DNA from: Bacteroidota bacterium
Lineage (GTDB): Bacteria; Bacteroidota; Bacteroidia; Cytophagales; Cyclobacteriaceae
Length of the DNA stretch: 64,000 nucleotides
Reading direction: 5' to 3'
NCBI GenBank assembly: GCA_018267285.1
Contig: JAFDYU010000007.1
Span: forward strand, 62,206-126,205
Positions 34,637 to 43,923 of this stretch are shown piece after piece (within the stretch, counting starts at the first letter, position 1; every line of letters starts with the position of its first letter). The notes below the pieces were generated by a model. The model ran no database searches, was not told the origin of the DNA, and worked only from the letters and a program-made list of their open reading frames with translations. Made by a program: the position numbers and the translations under genes.

Positions 34637-36703
34637 ATGCAACATTTAATTTTTGAGTCGAGCCCAGTATTTATTGTCCCGTGCATTTTAGCCGGAATCG
34701 GCTATGCTTGGTTGTTGTACAAGATAAAACACCCGTGGTCCGACAGACTTAATAATTGGTTGTTTTTGATGAGAACTATAGTTGTTGCTTTACTTTCGTT
34801 TTTGCTTGTTGGCCCTATCTTAAAACTAACCCATCAAATTTCTGAAAAACCGGAAGTTGTTTTATTGATTGATAATTCGGCTTCTCTCAAAGGAATGGTT
34901 GACTCATCTCAATTTCAAAATCACCTGAATGAAGTTAAAGCACAGTTGAAAAAAAGTGGATTCGATGTTATGGATAGAGGTTTGAATGGGGGGGGAATAA
35001 AAAAACTCGAGTGGAATCAACGATCATCGGATTTAACAGGAGCCCTCAAACAGATAGTAGCCGATCGGGAAGGAAAAAACCTTTCGTCTATTATTTTATT
35101 TTCAGACGGGATTTACAACTCCGGAACATCTCCGGTCTACACATCATGGCCGGTTCCCATACATACCGTTGGCATTGGCGACACGATTGAGCATCCGGAT
35201 TTGATTCTAAAAAATGTGGCGTACAATAAAATTGCTTACCAAGGCAATCGGTTTCCGGTTAAGGCGGAAGTAGTAGCGCAAAAATTGCCCAACACCATTG
35301 TAAAAGTAACTGTTTACAAGAATGGCACTCTGGCCGGAACTCAGTCTAAAGAAACCGGAAATAAAACGTTACTTGATTTTGATTTTTTGATAGATGCTGC
35401 CGAAAAAGGAATGAACCGAATTGATGTGGTGGTGGCGCCAACAGGTCGGTCGGAGCGTAACCTTCAAAATAATTCGGCAAGCACCTTCGTTGATGTGGTG
35501 GATGGTAGAAAAAAAATTTTATTGATAGCCCCCGCACCGCATCCCGATATAAAGGCGCTTCGTGCGGTGGTTGAAAAAAACCCGAATTACGAATTGATGG
35601 TGCACATCCCGGGCATTACAAAAACAGATTCAAAATATTTAACACCCGGCCAAACGGAGCTGATCATTTTTCATCAGCCTTTTGATGCCGATATGAAAAC
35701 CACACCACTATATACAACCTTCAGTAAAAGCAAGACTTCCCTTTTACTGATACTTGGGGGCAGTACAAATTTAAGAGTATTAGCCGCCAATGGTGTTCCG
35801 CTTAAATTTGAGAATACGATCCAAAAAGATAAAGCATCTCCGATTGCAAATACATCGTTTCACGATTTTGATTTTTCCGAAACCAATTTTTCTTTTTCAA
35901 AATTTCCGCCTCTGCAAGTTCCTTTTGGTAAAATCACCTTTCCGCCCCAAGCGCGCGTGTTGCTGAATCAACGGATTGGGAGCGTTGCCACCGATCGGCC
36001 CATGTTGCTGGCGTGGGACGAAGGCAACAGGAAAACGGCTGCTTTCATTGGCGATGGCTTGTGGCAATGGCGCATGGAAGAATTCTATTCCACCGAAAAA
36101 ACAGAATTGTTTGACGACACTTTTTCAAAACTGATACAATACCTGAGCTCGCTAGAAGACAAACGAAAGTTTAAATTCTTCCCCGAGAAAAACGAGTTCA
36201 CCGATGCCACACCACCCGTTTTTACCGGACAGGTGTACAATGATTTATACGAAAAAATTTATGGCAACAAGATCGACATTGAACTAAAAGACGAAGAGGA
36301 AAAAACAACGAGATATAGTTACACGTTGAGCCCCGGAGCAGAGCGTTACCGATTGGGCAGCTTAAAAGCCGGGAGCTACCACTACACGGCATCCACAATA
36401 GTTAATGATAAAAAAGAAACAGTTTCGGGGCAATTTCTTGTGGCGCAACAAAATATCGAACCACAAAATTTAGTTGCCGATTTCGGGCTGCTAAGGAAGC
36501 TTTCTGCGGGTACGGGAGGGAAGTTTTATAGCTTAGACGATTTTGGCAAACTAATTTCTGATTTCCAGCGAGCCGAGGCCAAGACTATTGTACACTCGGA
36601 AGACACACTCAACCCGTTGATTCACCTCAAATTGTTTTTCTTTTTGCTGTTGTTCCTCATCAGCGCAGAGTGGTTTGTTCGAAAATATTCGGGTGGCTAT
36701 TGA
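34637..36703 (+). CDS. Membrane-anchored VWA-domain protein
   Basis: A 688-aa protein with two N-terminal membrane helices (about residues 10-28 and 43-62) and one near the C-terminus (about 664-682). Between them a von Willebrand A domain begins at VVLLIDNSASLKGM, a near-complete MIDAS motif DxSxS with Asn in the second place, and continues through SSIILFSDGIYNSG. The layout resembles BatA/BatB-like and DUF4159-linked envelope proteins that work with MoxR ATPases. The only MoxR gene here is 33 kb away. The role is unknown. Confidence 0.8.
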   Translation: MQHLIFESSPVFIVPCILAGIGYAWLLYKIKHPWSDRLNNWLFLMRTIVVALLSFLLVGPILKLTHQISEKPEVVLLIDNSASLKGMVDSSQFQNHLNEVKAQLKKSGFDVMDRGLNGGGIKKLEWNQRSSDLTGALKQIVADREGKNLSSIILFSDGIYNSGTSPVYTSWPVPIHTVGIGDTIEHPDLILKNVAYNKIAYQGNRFPVKAEVVAQKLPNTIVKVTVYKNGTLAGTQSKETGNKTLLDFDFLIDAAEKGMNRIDVVVAPTGRSERNLQNNSASTFVDVVDGRKKILLIAPAPHPDIKALRAVVEKNPNYELMVHIPGITKTDSKYLTPGQTELIIFHQPFDADMKTTPLYTTFSKSKTSLLLILGGSTNLRVLAANGVPLKFENTIQKDKASPIANTSFHDFDFSETNFSFSKFPPLQVPFGKITFPPQARVLLNQRIGSVATDRPMLLAWDEGNRKTAAFIGDGLWQWRMEEFYSTEKTELFDDTFSKLIQYLSSLEDKRKFKFFPEKNEFTDATPPVFTGQVYNDLYEKIYGNKIDIELKDEEEKTTRYSYTLSPGAERYRLGSLKAGSYHYTASTIVNDKKETVSGQFLVAQQNIEPQNLVADFGLLRKLSAGTGGKFYSLDDFGKLISDFQRAEAKTIVHSEDTLNPLIHLKLFFFLLLFLISAEWFVRKYSGGY

Positions 36704-36719
36704 TTATTTTCACTGCACA

Positions 36720-37205
36720 CTAAAATTTGAGCGAAAAGAATCGGTTGTCAACGCGCACCAACGGAAAGCTTTTTGGCAAGTCTTCTTTTTGGATTTCGGT
36801 GAATGAATTTTTTATGTAAAACCGATGTGCCGCATGCATCGAATCGATGGTGCCTAGATAAATTTCTTTTACGTTTTTTTTTGTGCACCATGCAATTAAT
36901 TCATCCATGAGCAACTGGGCAACACCGGCATCTTTTCCGCGGTGCTTAGGATGAACAAACATTTTTCGCAAAGCCGACTGCCAGTTGCCAAAATCGATCA
37001 ACGCAATAGTGCCAACAACATTTTTACCACTTAGTGCCACCCAGAAATTACCGTACCCTTTTTGATAAACTGAACCAATGGTTTTTAAATCGGGTTGGTC
37101 GTCAAGGGTAATGGGCAGGTTAAATTCTTTTTGCTGTATGGGCAAAATCAGATCAATGACCTGCTGTTGATATTGAAGTGCAAATTCAACGATTGCGTAT
37201 TTCAT
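36720..37205 (-). CDS. GNAT family N-acetyltransferase
   Basis: A 161-aa GNAT-fold protein. Acetyl-CoA-binding motif A is seen as LRKMFVHPKHRGKDAGVAQLL near residue 80, with the R/Q-x-x-G-x-G/A-like loop slightly altered (HRGKDAG). IYLGTIDSMHAAHRFYIKNSFTEI forms the C-terminal strands typical of this family. The substrate cannot be predicted. It is convergent with the VWA gene with a 16-nt gap. Confidence 0.88.
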   Translation of the reverse strand: MKYAIVEFALQYQQQVIDLILPIQQKEFNLPITLDDQPDLKTIGSVYQKGYGNFWVALSGKNVVGTIALIDFGNWQSALRKMFVHPKHRGKDAGVAQLLMDELIAWCTKKNVKEIYLGTIDSMHAAHRFYIKNSFTEIQKEDLPKSFPLVRVDNRFFSLKF

Positions 37206-37296
37206 AAAACAAGATTATAGCAGTTACACAAACCGTTCAAAACATTGTAGGTCTGTCCAAAGGACTCTGACTCAACCTGACAGCTAAACTGTATTG

Positions 37297-37308
37297 TGCG
37301 TAACATCA
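37297..37308 (+). repeat. 12-nt repeated tag TGCGTAACATCA, copy 3
   Basis: Exact copy of the tag at 6408 and 19454 in the same orientation. It lies 89 nt before the GTG start of the deoxynucleoside kinase gene. The 45 nt before it contain GTCTGTC and CTGACA fragments reminiscent of the 47-kb repeats, but too decayed to be sure. GTTA follows, as in copy 1. Confidence 0.55.
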
Positions 37309-37397
37309 GTTAATATACATTTTTACCGATGTTTTTTTTGAAATATAACTGCTTCTGTTAAAGAATTGTTTCAACTTTGAGAAACAAATTTTCGATA

Positions 37398-38027
37398 GTG
37401 AAAAAACTTACACATATAGCCGTGTGCGGTAATATAGGGTCTGGAAAAACAACACTGGTTGAACGCCTCTCCAAACACTACGGATGGTTGCCGTTGTACG
37501 AGTCGGTGGAGCACAATCCGTACTTGCGCGATTTTTATGAAGACATGCAACGCTGGGCGTTTCACCTGCAAATCTATTTTTTAAACAGCCGCTTCAATCA
37601 GGTGCGCAATATTCGCGAAAGCGAAAAAACAATTATTCAAGATCGCACCATTTATGAAGACGCCTATATTTTCGCAGCGAATCTTCATAAGAGCGGGTTC
37701 ATCAATGAGCGAGACTACCAAAGCTATCTCGACCTTTTTCATTCGATGATTAATTTTGTTCAACCGCCCGATCTGCTCATCTATTTAAAAGCAGACATAC
37801 CCAAGCTGGTACAGCAAATACAATTGCGCAATCGCGATTTTGAATACAACATCAAACTAGAGTATTTAAAAAAACTGAACGAGCACTACGAGCAGTGGAT
37901 TGGCTCGTATCGTCAAGGCAAGTTGCTGACCATTGATATGAACGACCTCGACTTTGTAAAAAACATCGAAGACTTTTCGCTTATCGTTGGCAAGATTGAT
38001 CTTGAATTGAACAGTTTGTTTAGTTGA
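37398..38027 (+). CDS. Deoxynucleoside kinase (dNK family)
   Basis: A 209-aa P-loop kinase. Walker A is CGNIGSGKTT near residue 9. ESVEHNPYLRDFYEDMQRWAFHLQIYFL near 37 and the DRTIYED motif (catalytic Glu/Arg region) near 80 are family hallmarks, and the lid has RNRDFE. It phosphorylates deoxynucleosides for salvage. The start is non-ATG: a GTG at 37398 gives the compact KKLTHIAVCGN N-terminus, while a TTG at 37377 would add seven residues. It ends directly against the stop codon of the convergent peptidase gene. Confidence 0.92.
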   Translation: MKKLTHIAVCGNIGSGKTTLVERLSKHYGWLPLYESVEHNPYLRDFYEDMQRWAFHLQIYFLNSRFNQVRNIRESEKTIIQDRTIYEDAYIFAANLHKSGFINERDYQSYLDLFHSMINFVQPPDLLIYLKADIPKLVQQIQLRNRDFEYNIKLEYLKKLNEHYEQWIGSYRQGKLLTIDMNDLDFVKNIEDFSLIVGKIDLELNSLFS

Positions 38028-40553
38028 TTACTGCCCTACCATAAAGATCGCGTTAGCAAAAAGCATTTTGCCGTTTTCCCAAAAGCAACGAAAGAGGGGG
38101 TTGTCGACCAGATAAACTACCTGGCCTTTCCCTTTGTCTTCCACCCCAAATACCAACGTGTTTTCGAGCTTGCCGTTGATTTGGCTTCCTGCAAAACCCG
38201 ATATGGGTTTTTGTTTTCCTTTGAGTGCGCCCACATTCCAGCCGTGTTCAAGATAAGAATAGTGGAGTTCGCCAGTGCGGAGCGAATAGTAGAAGTCATC
38301 AAGGCCAAATGCGAGCGGGTGCGATTTGTCGAGGGTTACTTTGTAGATCGCACCCGAAATGCTATTGCTAAGTTCTTTTCGTTCAGCCTCTGCGTATTTA
38401 ACCGGCCCTTCTTTTTCTTTTTGCTCTTTGTCATTCTTTTCCGATTTTTTCTTGGCCTCCTCGTCTGCAAATTCTTTTAATCCAAAACCCTTTTTATCGG
38501 CAAACGAAGACGTGGAACTGCCAATTAAAATAATCTTTCCACCCGTGGCCACCCATCGGTCGAGCACCGTAAGCTGCGACTCGTCAAATAGTTTGTAACG
38601 GCCTTCGGGTACAACAAGCACTGTGTATTTAGACCAATCTATACCTTTGACCTGGCGCGTATCGATCATCGTTACCGGAAAATGAATTTGTTGTTCAAAG
38701 AAGTGCCACACTTCGCCCACATTTAAAGAAGACGTCTGATCGCCCGCCAGTAACGCCACTTTAGGTTTCTTTAAAAAACTCACATCGTCCGATCCAAAAT
38801 CAAAACCCTTATCCACAAACCCGGTTAAGGAAGGGTATATTTTTCGGTTTAAGTTTTTGGCAATAGCTTGAATAACCTTATCGAAATCGGAAGTCTTTTC
38901 ATTATTTCTGCGGGTGATGATTAGCGTGCCGGGGTCAAAGGTTTGCTTGTTGAGTGTAAAATGTTTTTTAGCAGAACGAACTTTTAAACCTTTCTTCAGG
39001 AGAGCTGCCAATAGTTCGGCATCGGTTAGGCTTTGATACTTGAAAATGTAGGCATAAGGTTTTTCCGGAAGACTTTCTGCGGTTAGAGTTTTAGGTTGAT
39101 ATTTTTTGGAGACACCTATTTTTTCAGAAAGCGCAAAAGCTTTTAGTCCATAACTGTAAAACAAATTCCACGCAGTAATATCATACGTGAGTGAATCGGA
39201 GAGTTTGTTTTGAGGTTCGAAAACCGTAGTGATGAATCGGCCTTTGGGTTGGTCAATGTTAAATACAATGTCGTCTGTGGTTAGGTTGAAATTATTTATG
39301 GATTGTGTGGCGAAATCAAAACCGCGCGCGGGCTTGCCGGCAGACGAATGGCCAAACTGAATTCCCTGAAGGGTCATCCAGTCGGTTATTCTTTTTATTT
39401 TGTCGGGGTTATTATCGGCTTTGATTACGTACGTTTTGTAGGGCGCGGAAAGATTGGTAGCGTTTTCTTTGAAATATTTTTCGAACTCATCGTTCAATTT
39501 CGAAGCATTCATCGAAGAGATTTCAATGGTGCTCATACCCGTGGTGTAGTGATGCGTAAGCCGGTCTTTCAGCGAGAGCGAGTCGCCTTCGTCTGTGGTA
39601 ACGATCATGCCGGAGCCGCCTTGTTCGTACGTCATACCGATGGCACCGTTGTAAATGGGATACGTGTCTCCGTAGCTCGGATAAAACAAATCAAATTTTT
39701 CTTTGGTAAAATAGAGCCAGCCTTGCTCATCAAAATACTTAGCGTTGTTTTTGCCAATGGTTGTTTGAAACTCGCGCTGCCACGCACTGATGACTTCGTG
39801 AAACGGTTCGGCTGCCGGTGCGAAATAATACGGTGAGTTATAGCCTTGCTCGTGAAAGTCTACGTGCACCTGTGGCATCCATTGGTTGTAAATTTTTATC
39901 CGCGCTTGCGATTCCGCTTGGGTAGTCCAGGCCCAATCGCGGTTCAGGTCGAACATATAATGGTTGGCTCTTCCGCTGGGCCAGCCTTCGTGGTGTTCGC
40001 GCGCCTGTGGGTCGGCATTAGGAGGGTTATTACCAACCTGATTGATGAAGTTGGCGTAACGGTCGCGGCCATCGGGGTTCATGCACGGGTCTATGATTAC
40101 CACGGTGTTTTTCAACCACTCTTTTGTTTTAGTGTTCTGCGGATTTACCAGTTCATAAATTGTTTTCATTGAGGCTTCCATCGAGTTGGCCTCGTTGCCG
40201 TGCACGTTGTAGCTCAGCCAAACAATGGCAACTTTGGTTGACGGAGTTCCCGCAAGCACCCCGGCTCTTTTAAGATTGTCGAGGCGAATGGTTTCTACGT
40301 TTTTCAGATTATCGGCAGATGAAAGGATAGCATAAATTAAAGGGCGGTGCTCGTAGGTTTCGCCATATTGTTGCACCAACACTTGGGTTGGAGCCGCAGC
40401 GGCTATGTGTTTAAAATACTCCACCATACGATAATGGTACGTAAACCGATCGCCCAGTTCGTAGCCTAAAAATTCGGCAGGCGACTGAAGTTTGGTTTGC
40501 GCGAAACCAAACACGGTAATGAAAATAAAAAGCGAGGATAGAATTTTTTTCAT
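38028..40553 (-). CDS. Exported M14 family zinc carboxypeptidase-like metallopeptidase
   Basis: An 841-aa protein with a signal peptide (MKKILSSLFIFITVFGFAQ). The M14 zinc site is visible as NVHGNEANS near residue 119 (HxxE) and the third ligand in VHVDFHEQG near 230; substrate-site NPDGRDRY and the catalytic TYEQGGSG region follow. The C-terminal 300 residues look like a glutamine-amidotransferase-like or flavodoxin-like domain (LLAGDQTSSLNVGEVWHFFEQQ, then LVVPEGRY). It is likely periplasmic or secreted and processes peptides. Confidence 0.9.
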   Translation of the reverse strand: MKKILSSLFIFITVFGFAQTKLQSPAEFLGYELGDRFTYHYRMVEYFKHIAAAAPTQVLVQQYGETYEHRPLIYAILSSADNLKNVETIRLDNLKRAGVLAGTPSTKVAIVWLSYNVHGNEANSMEASMKTIYELVNPQNTKTKEWLKNTVVIIDPCMNPDGRDRYANFINQVGNNPPNADPQAREHHEGWPSGRANHYMFDLNRDWAWTTQAESQARIKIYNQWMPQVHVDFHEQGYNSPYYFAPAAEPFHEVISAWQREFQTTIGKNNAKYFDEQGWLYFTKEKFDLFYPSYGDTYPIYNGAIGMTYEQGGSGMIVTTDEGDSLSLKDRLTHHYTTGMSTIEISSMNASKLNDEFEKYFKENATNLSAPYKTYVIKADNNPDKIKRITDWMTLQGIQFGHSSAGKPARGFDFATQSINNFNLTTDDIVFNIDQPKGRFITTVFEPQNKLSDSLTYDITAWNLFYSYGLKAFALSEKIGVSKKYQPKTLTAESLPEKPYAYIFKYQSLTDAELLAALLKKGLKVRSAKKHFTLNKQTFDPGTLIITRRNNEKTSDFDKVIQAIAKNLNRKIYPSLTGFVDKGFDFGSDDVSFLKKPKVALLAGDQTSSLNVGEVWHFFEQQIHFPVTMIDTRQVKGIDWSKYTVLVVPEGRYKLFDESQLTVLDRWVATGGKIILIGSSTSSFADKKGFGLKEFADEEAKKKSEKNDKEQKEKEGPVKYAEAERKELSNSISGAIYKVTLDKSHPLAFGLDDFYYSLRTGELHYSYLEHGWNVGALKGKQKPISGFAGSQINGKLENTLVFGVEDKGKGQVVYLVDNPLFRCFWENGKMLFANAIFMVGQ

Positions 40554-40604
40554 AGCAATTCGTAAAACTTAAAGGTAGAGAATTTTGCTAAAGAAGAACC
40601 CCGC

Positions 40605-41477
40605 TTATTCTTTGATCGACAATTCGGTCTTATTTTTCTTTCGGTGTTTCCATTCTTTATAGATGGTGCCGATCTGTACTTTTACACCAATGTTGTAGTA
40701 TTCGCCATTGAATCGGCTGTCGAAGCTGGTAGCCCGGTATTTTGACGAATAGTTTTGCGCCAATGTTTGCCGGTAGCCGATGGTGCCTTCCAGGTAAACC
40801 CAACGATGTGGTTTAATAAGCAAATCCAATCCAACCTGCCCCGGTAAGAAACTTCCGCTTGTAGTGCCCGGCTTCAGACCTGCTCCCAACGAACTGAAAT
40901 CGTTGCCCGACACATCGTATAGTTTTTCAGAGAAATTTCCATAACCAACTTCTATCGGAAGCGCAAACTCTACCAGCCGACTTACATAAAAACTGTACAT
41001 AAACCCAAGAGACGCAAACCATAGATCCAGTTGCTGCGAGCCCGAGATAAAGGAATTTAGTTTGCCTGCATCTACCAGCTTTTGCAGAGAAGTAACCGGC
41101 ACCGGAACACCCTTTGAGCCGACAATTACCCGGCCTTCCTTGGCGGCTCCATCGGCTGCTGTGTAAATGCCGAGAAGTTTATTGTTGAAGTTCTGATTGA
41201 TCCAATAATATCCCGCCCCCATTCTAAATCTTTCGTGCACTACAACGCCCAGGTTTAACCCGTAAACGTTAATGGGGAAATCTTTTACAAACGAATTGCG
41301 CGTGTCAATCTGAAAATCGATTTTCTTTGATTTGGCCACGTGCTTGATGGAAATGGGGGCGAAGTAATAGCCCAGATTTTTCTTAACCACCGCATCTTTT
41401 TTTAGAATGCGGGTAGTGTCTTGACCCTGTGCATGGCATAAGGTTATGGCAGTACATAGGAAAAGCCAGAGTTTCAT
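40605..41477 (-). CDS. Probable outer-membrane beta-barrel protein
   Basis: A 290-aa protein with a short signal peptide (cleavage near HAQG). The mature protein is made of alternating aromatic strands with short turns (MGAGYYWINQNF, LEGTIGYRQTL, YYNIGVKVQIG), which is typical of small outer-membrane barrels. A basic tail (EWKHRKKNKTELSIKE) follows the last strand. No named family is recognised. It lies 51 nt upstream of the M14 peptidase gene on the same strand. Confidence 0.7.
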   Translation of the reverse strand: MKLWLFLCTAITLCHAQGQDTTRILKKDAVVKKNLGYYFAPISIKHVAKSKKIDFQIDTRNSFVKDFPINVYGLNLGVVVHERFRMGAGYYWINQNFNNKLLGIYTAADGAAKEGRVIVGSKGVPVPVTSLQKLVDAGKLNSFISGSQQLDLWFASLGFMYSFYVSRLVEFALPIEVGYGNFSEKLYDVSGNDFSSLGAGLKPGTTSGSFLPGQVGLDLLIKPHRWVYLEGTIGYRQTLAQNYSSKYRATSFDSRFNGEYYNIGVKVQIGTIYKEWKHRKKNKTELSIKE

Positions 41478-41593
41478 AACGTGGATCTATAGATGGCATG
41501 AAATTTCGCAAAAACTATTCGTTTGTATTGCGCAAAAGTTTTGATAATTTTAGTTATTACCTCAAACATTTTACTAAACCAAACCTTTTAACT

Positions 41594-41977
41594 ATGGAAA
41601 ATGTGGACTACTCCGATAATGGAGGGCTCTTAGCAGTACTGGGAGCTTTTGGATTTATTTGGCTCATATTTGCAGTTTTGATGATTGTTAGCTTTTGGAA
41701 AATTTTTTCCAAAGCAGGTAAACCAGGCTGGGCAGCAATTATTCCCATTTACAATTTAATTGTCTGGCTGGAGATTGTAAATAAACCCGTTTGGTGGATA
41801 ATCTTATTGTTGATTCCAATTGTAAACTTTGTAATCCTTATCATTCTTGTTCACCGATTGTCACTTTCATTCGGACAAGGCATAGGCTTTACTTTGTTGC
41901 TGATTTTTGTGGGTATTGTAGGGTATCCCTTGTTGGCTTTTGGCGATTACAAATATGTAGGCCCATTGAAAGATTAA
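41594..41977 (+). CDS. DUF5684 family small membrane protein
   Basis: A 127-aa protein with three to four membrane segments. The segment FWKIFSKAGKPGWAAIIPIYNLIVWLEI is diagnostic of DUF5684 (signal-peptidase-I-adjacent small membrane protein family). The function is unknown. The ATG at 41594 is chosen because an in-frame start at 41498 would add a Lys/Phe-rich stretch absent from the family. It lies 9 nt upstream of the RDD gene and is likely co-transcribed. Confidence 0.85.
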   Translation: MENVDYSDNGGLLAVLGAFGFIWLIFAVLMIVSFWKIFSKAGKPGWAAIIPIYNLIVWLEIVNKPVWWIILLLIPIVNFVILIILVHRLSLSFGQGIGFTLLLIFVGIVGYPLLAFGDYKYVGPLKD

Positions 41978-41986
41978 ACGATAACT

Positions 41987-42463
41987 ATGAATACAAACTA
42001 TGCAGGCTTCTGGCAACGATTTCTTGCACTAATCATTGATGCAATTATTATCGGAATCGTTCGCTCGGTGATTGTGGTTCCCATTTTGGTGGCTACCGGT
42101 TTAAGTATTGCCTCTGAGGCTCAATCGTATGATTCGGACGACCCTTCATCGATGCTCCCGATCCTCGGCACTATTGCTGCCATGGCGGGAATAACCATGT
42201 TGATCTCTACGGTTATTTGGGTACTTTATTATTCACTGATGGAATCCTCAAAATATCAGGCTACCGTGGGTAAGTTGGCGTTGGGGATAATTGTTACGGA
42301 TGCTTCGGGCAATAAGCTTGATCTTTCGAAAGCTTTGATAAGAAACATTTGCAAAATAATTTCAAGTATGATCTTATGTATTGGTTTTATCATGGCTGCT
42401 TTTACCGAAAAGAAGCAAGCGCTGCACGATATGATTGCCAGTACGTTGGTGGTGAAAAAGTAA
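41987..42463 (+). CDS. RDD family membrane protein
   Basis: A 158-aa protein with three to four membrane helices. The N-terminal YAGFWQRFLALIIDAIIIGIV contains the Arg and Asp that name the RDD family. The middle carries ATVGKLALGIIVTDASG and the C-terminus the conserved KKQALHDMIASTLVV. RDD proteins are poorly understood; some are Na+/H+ antiporters. A strong hairpin terminator follows 22 nt after the stop codon. Confidence 0.92.
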   Translation: MNTNYAGFWQRFLALIIDAIIIGIVRSVIVVPILVATGLSIASEAQSYDSDDPSSMLPILGTIAAMAGITMLISTVIWVLYYSLMESSKYQATVGKLALGIIVTDASGNKLDLSKALIRNICKIISSMILCIGFIMAAFTEKKQALHDMIASTLVVKK

Positions 42464-42484
42464 CGGCTACCAAAATAAAAATGA

Positions 42485-42521
42485 GAAAGCTGATCAAAAT
42501 TCTTGATCGGCTTTCTTTTTT
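42485..42521 (+). terminator. Rho-independent terminator between the RDD gene and metK
   Basis: A 13-bp stem GAAAGCTGATCAA / TTGATCGGCTTTC (one T-G wobble) with loop AATTC, followed by TTTTTT. The opposite side is also A-rich, so it may serve the convergent metK transcript as well. It is the strongest hairpin terminator seen in the window. Confidence 0.85.
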
Positions 42522-42536
42522 CAGCCATCTGTGAGG

Positions 42537-43790
42537 CTAAATCCGAAAAACTTTTTTCAACGGATCTACATAATCCAGTTTCTCCCACGGAAACAACTCT
42601 ACTTTCACTTTCTTCTCGTTCTTCTGTCCCTTGTTAAAGATCTTCTCTACTACTTTAGATTCGCGGCCCATGTGGCCGTAGGCAGCCGTTTCCGAATAGA
42701 TTGGGGTGCGCAGGTTGAAACGTTCTTCTATGAAGTAGGGGCGCATGTCAAAAACCTTTTCTATCTTCTTAGCGATTTCGCCATCGTTCATTTTCACTTT
42801 TGAAGTACCGTAGGTATTTACATATAAGCCCACGGGTTTAGCTACGCCAATGGCATACGCTACCTGCACCAACACTTCATCGCAAATGCCCGCAGCCACC
42901 ATATTTTTTGCAATGTGCCGTGTGGCATACGCTGCCGAGCGATCTACTTTGCTTGGGTCTTTGCCGGAAAAGGCTCCACCACCGTGTGCGCCCTTGCCAC
43001 CGTACGTGTCTACAATAATCTTTCGGCCTGTTAACCCGGTATCACCGTGAGGCCCGCCAATCACAAACTTGCCCGTAGGGTTCACGTGGTATTTGATATC
43101 GGAACCAAACAATTTCTGTACCCGCTTGGGTAATTTCTTCATTACGCGCGGCACCAAAATAGAAATCACATCTTCTTTTATTTTTTTCAGCATGGCAGCA
43201 TCTTTATCGAAGTCATCGTGCTGAGTTGAAATAACAATGGCATCGATGCGTTGGGGCTTGTTGTCGTCACTGTACTCAATCGTTACTTGCGATTTTGCAT
43301 CGGGGCGCAAATACGTCATGGTTTTTCCTTCTCTGCGGATCACCGAAAGCTCGCGCAACAACAAGTGAGCTAACTCCAAAGGCAAGGGCATGTAATTGTC
43401 GGTTTCGTTGGTGGCGTACCCAAACATCATACCCTGGTCGCCCGCACCCTGGTCTTCTTTCTTTTTGCGCTCGACCCCCTGGTTGATGTCGGAAGATTGT
43501 TCATGAATCGCAGAGAAGATACCGCAACTGTTGGCTTCAAACATATATTCGCTTCGGGTATAGCCAATTTTTTTAATCACCTCACGGGCAATGTCTTGCA
43601 CATCGAGGTAGGCTTCCGATTTCACCTCACCGGCCAACACCACCTGGCCTGTGGTTACCAACGTTTCGCAGGCTACTTTTGAGTTGGCATCGTAGGCCAA
43701 AAAATAATCGATGAGCGCATCAGAGATTTGGTCGGCTACTTTGTCGGGGTGGCCTTCAGAAACAGACTCGGATGTGAATAAATAAGGCAT
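42537..43790 (-). CDS. metK: S-adenosylmethionine synthetase
   Basis: A 417-aa enzyme. The N-terminus [21 protein letters not shown] carries the ATP and metal-binding His and Asp. [12 protein letters not shown] (hexapeptide 1) lies near residue 119 and [19 protein letters not shown] (hexapeptide 2, P-loop) near 273. It makes SAM from methionine and ATP. It stands alone between the terminator at 42485 and a short tandem-repeat region upstream. I searched the 5' region by eye for a SAM riboswitch and saw none. Confidence 0.98.
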   Translation of the reverse strand: MPYLFTSESVSEGHPDKVADQISDALIDYFLAYDANSKVACETLVTTGQVVLAGEVKSEAYLDVQDIAREVIKKIGYTRSEYMFEANSCGIFSAIHEQSSDINQGVERKKKEDQGAGDQGMMFGYATNETDNYMPLPLELAHLLLRELSVIRREGKTMTYLRPDAKSQVTIEYSDDNKPQRIDAIVISTQHDDFDKDAAMLKKIKEDVISILVPRVMKKLPKRVQKLFGSDIKYHVNPTGKFVIGGPHGDTGLTGRKIIVDTYGGKGAHGGGAFSGKDPSKVDRSAAYATRHIAKNMVAAGICDEVLVQVAYAIGVAKPVGLYVNTYGTSKVKMNDGEIAKKIEKVFDMRPYFIEERFNLRTPIYSETAAYGHMGRESKVVEKIFNKGQKNEKKVKVELFPWEKLDYVDPLKKVFRI

Positions 43791-43799
43791 AGGCTAAAA

Positions 43800-43829
43800 A
43801 TTACGAATTACGAATTTAGAATTACGAGT
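43800..43829. repeat. Short tandem repeats of AATTACGA upstream of metK
   Basis: The unit AATTACGA, or close variants of it, occurs about four times in 30 nt directly upstream of the metK start codon. It encodes nothing and resembles simple slippage-type repeats. Any regulatory effect is unknown. Confidence 0.5.
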
Positions 43830-43923
43830 TTTAATCCAAACCATTCGGCTTAGAAGCGGCAAAAATAGTATTTATTTAACATTTATGTTGCGTAATTTTT
43901 AAACCTACTGATTGAGTAGAATT

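Noticed and set aside
37377-37397. TTG start for the deoxynucleoside kinase
   Set aside because: It would add seven residues before the compact N-terminus usual in the family; GTG at 37398 fits better, although TTG cannot be excluded.
39303-39836. Plus-strand open frame inside the M14 peptidase gene
   Set aside because: Antisense shadow; no recognisable domain and the peptidase motifs lie on the other strand.
43791-43923. SAM riboswitch upstream of metK
   Set aside because: Only short AATTACGA tandem repeats are visible; no conserved SAM-aptamer helices could be traced by eye.
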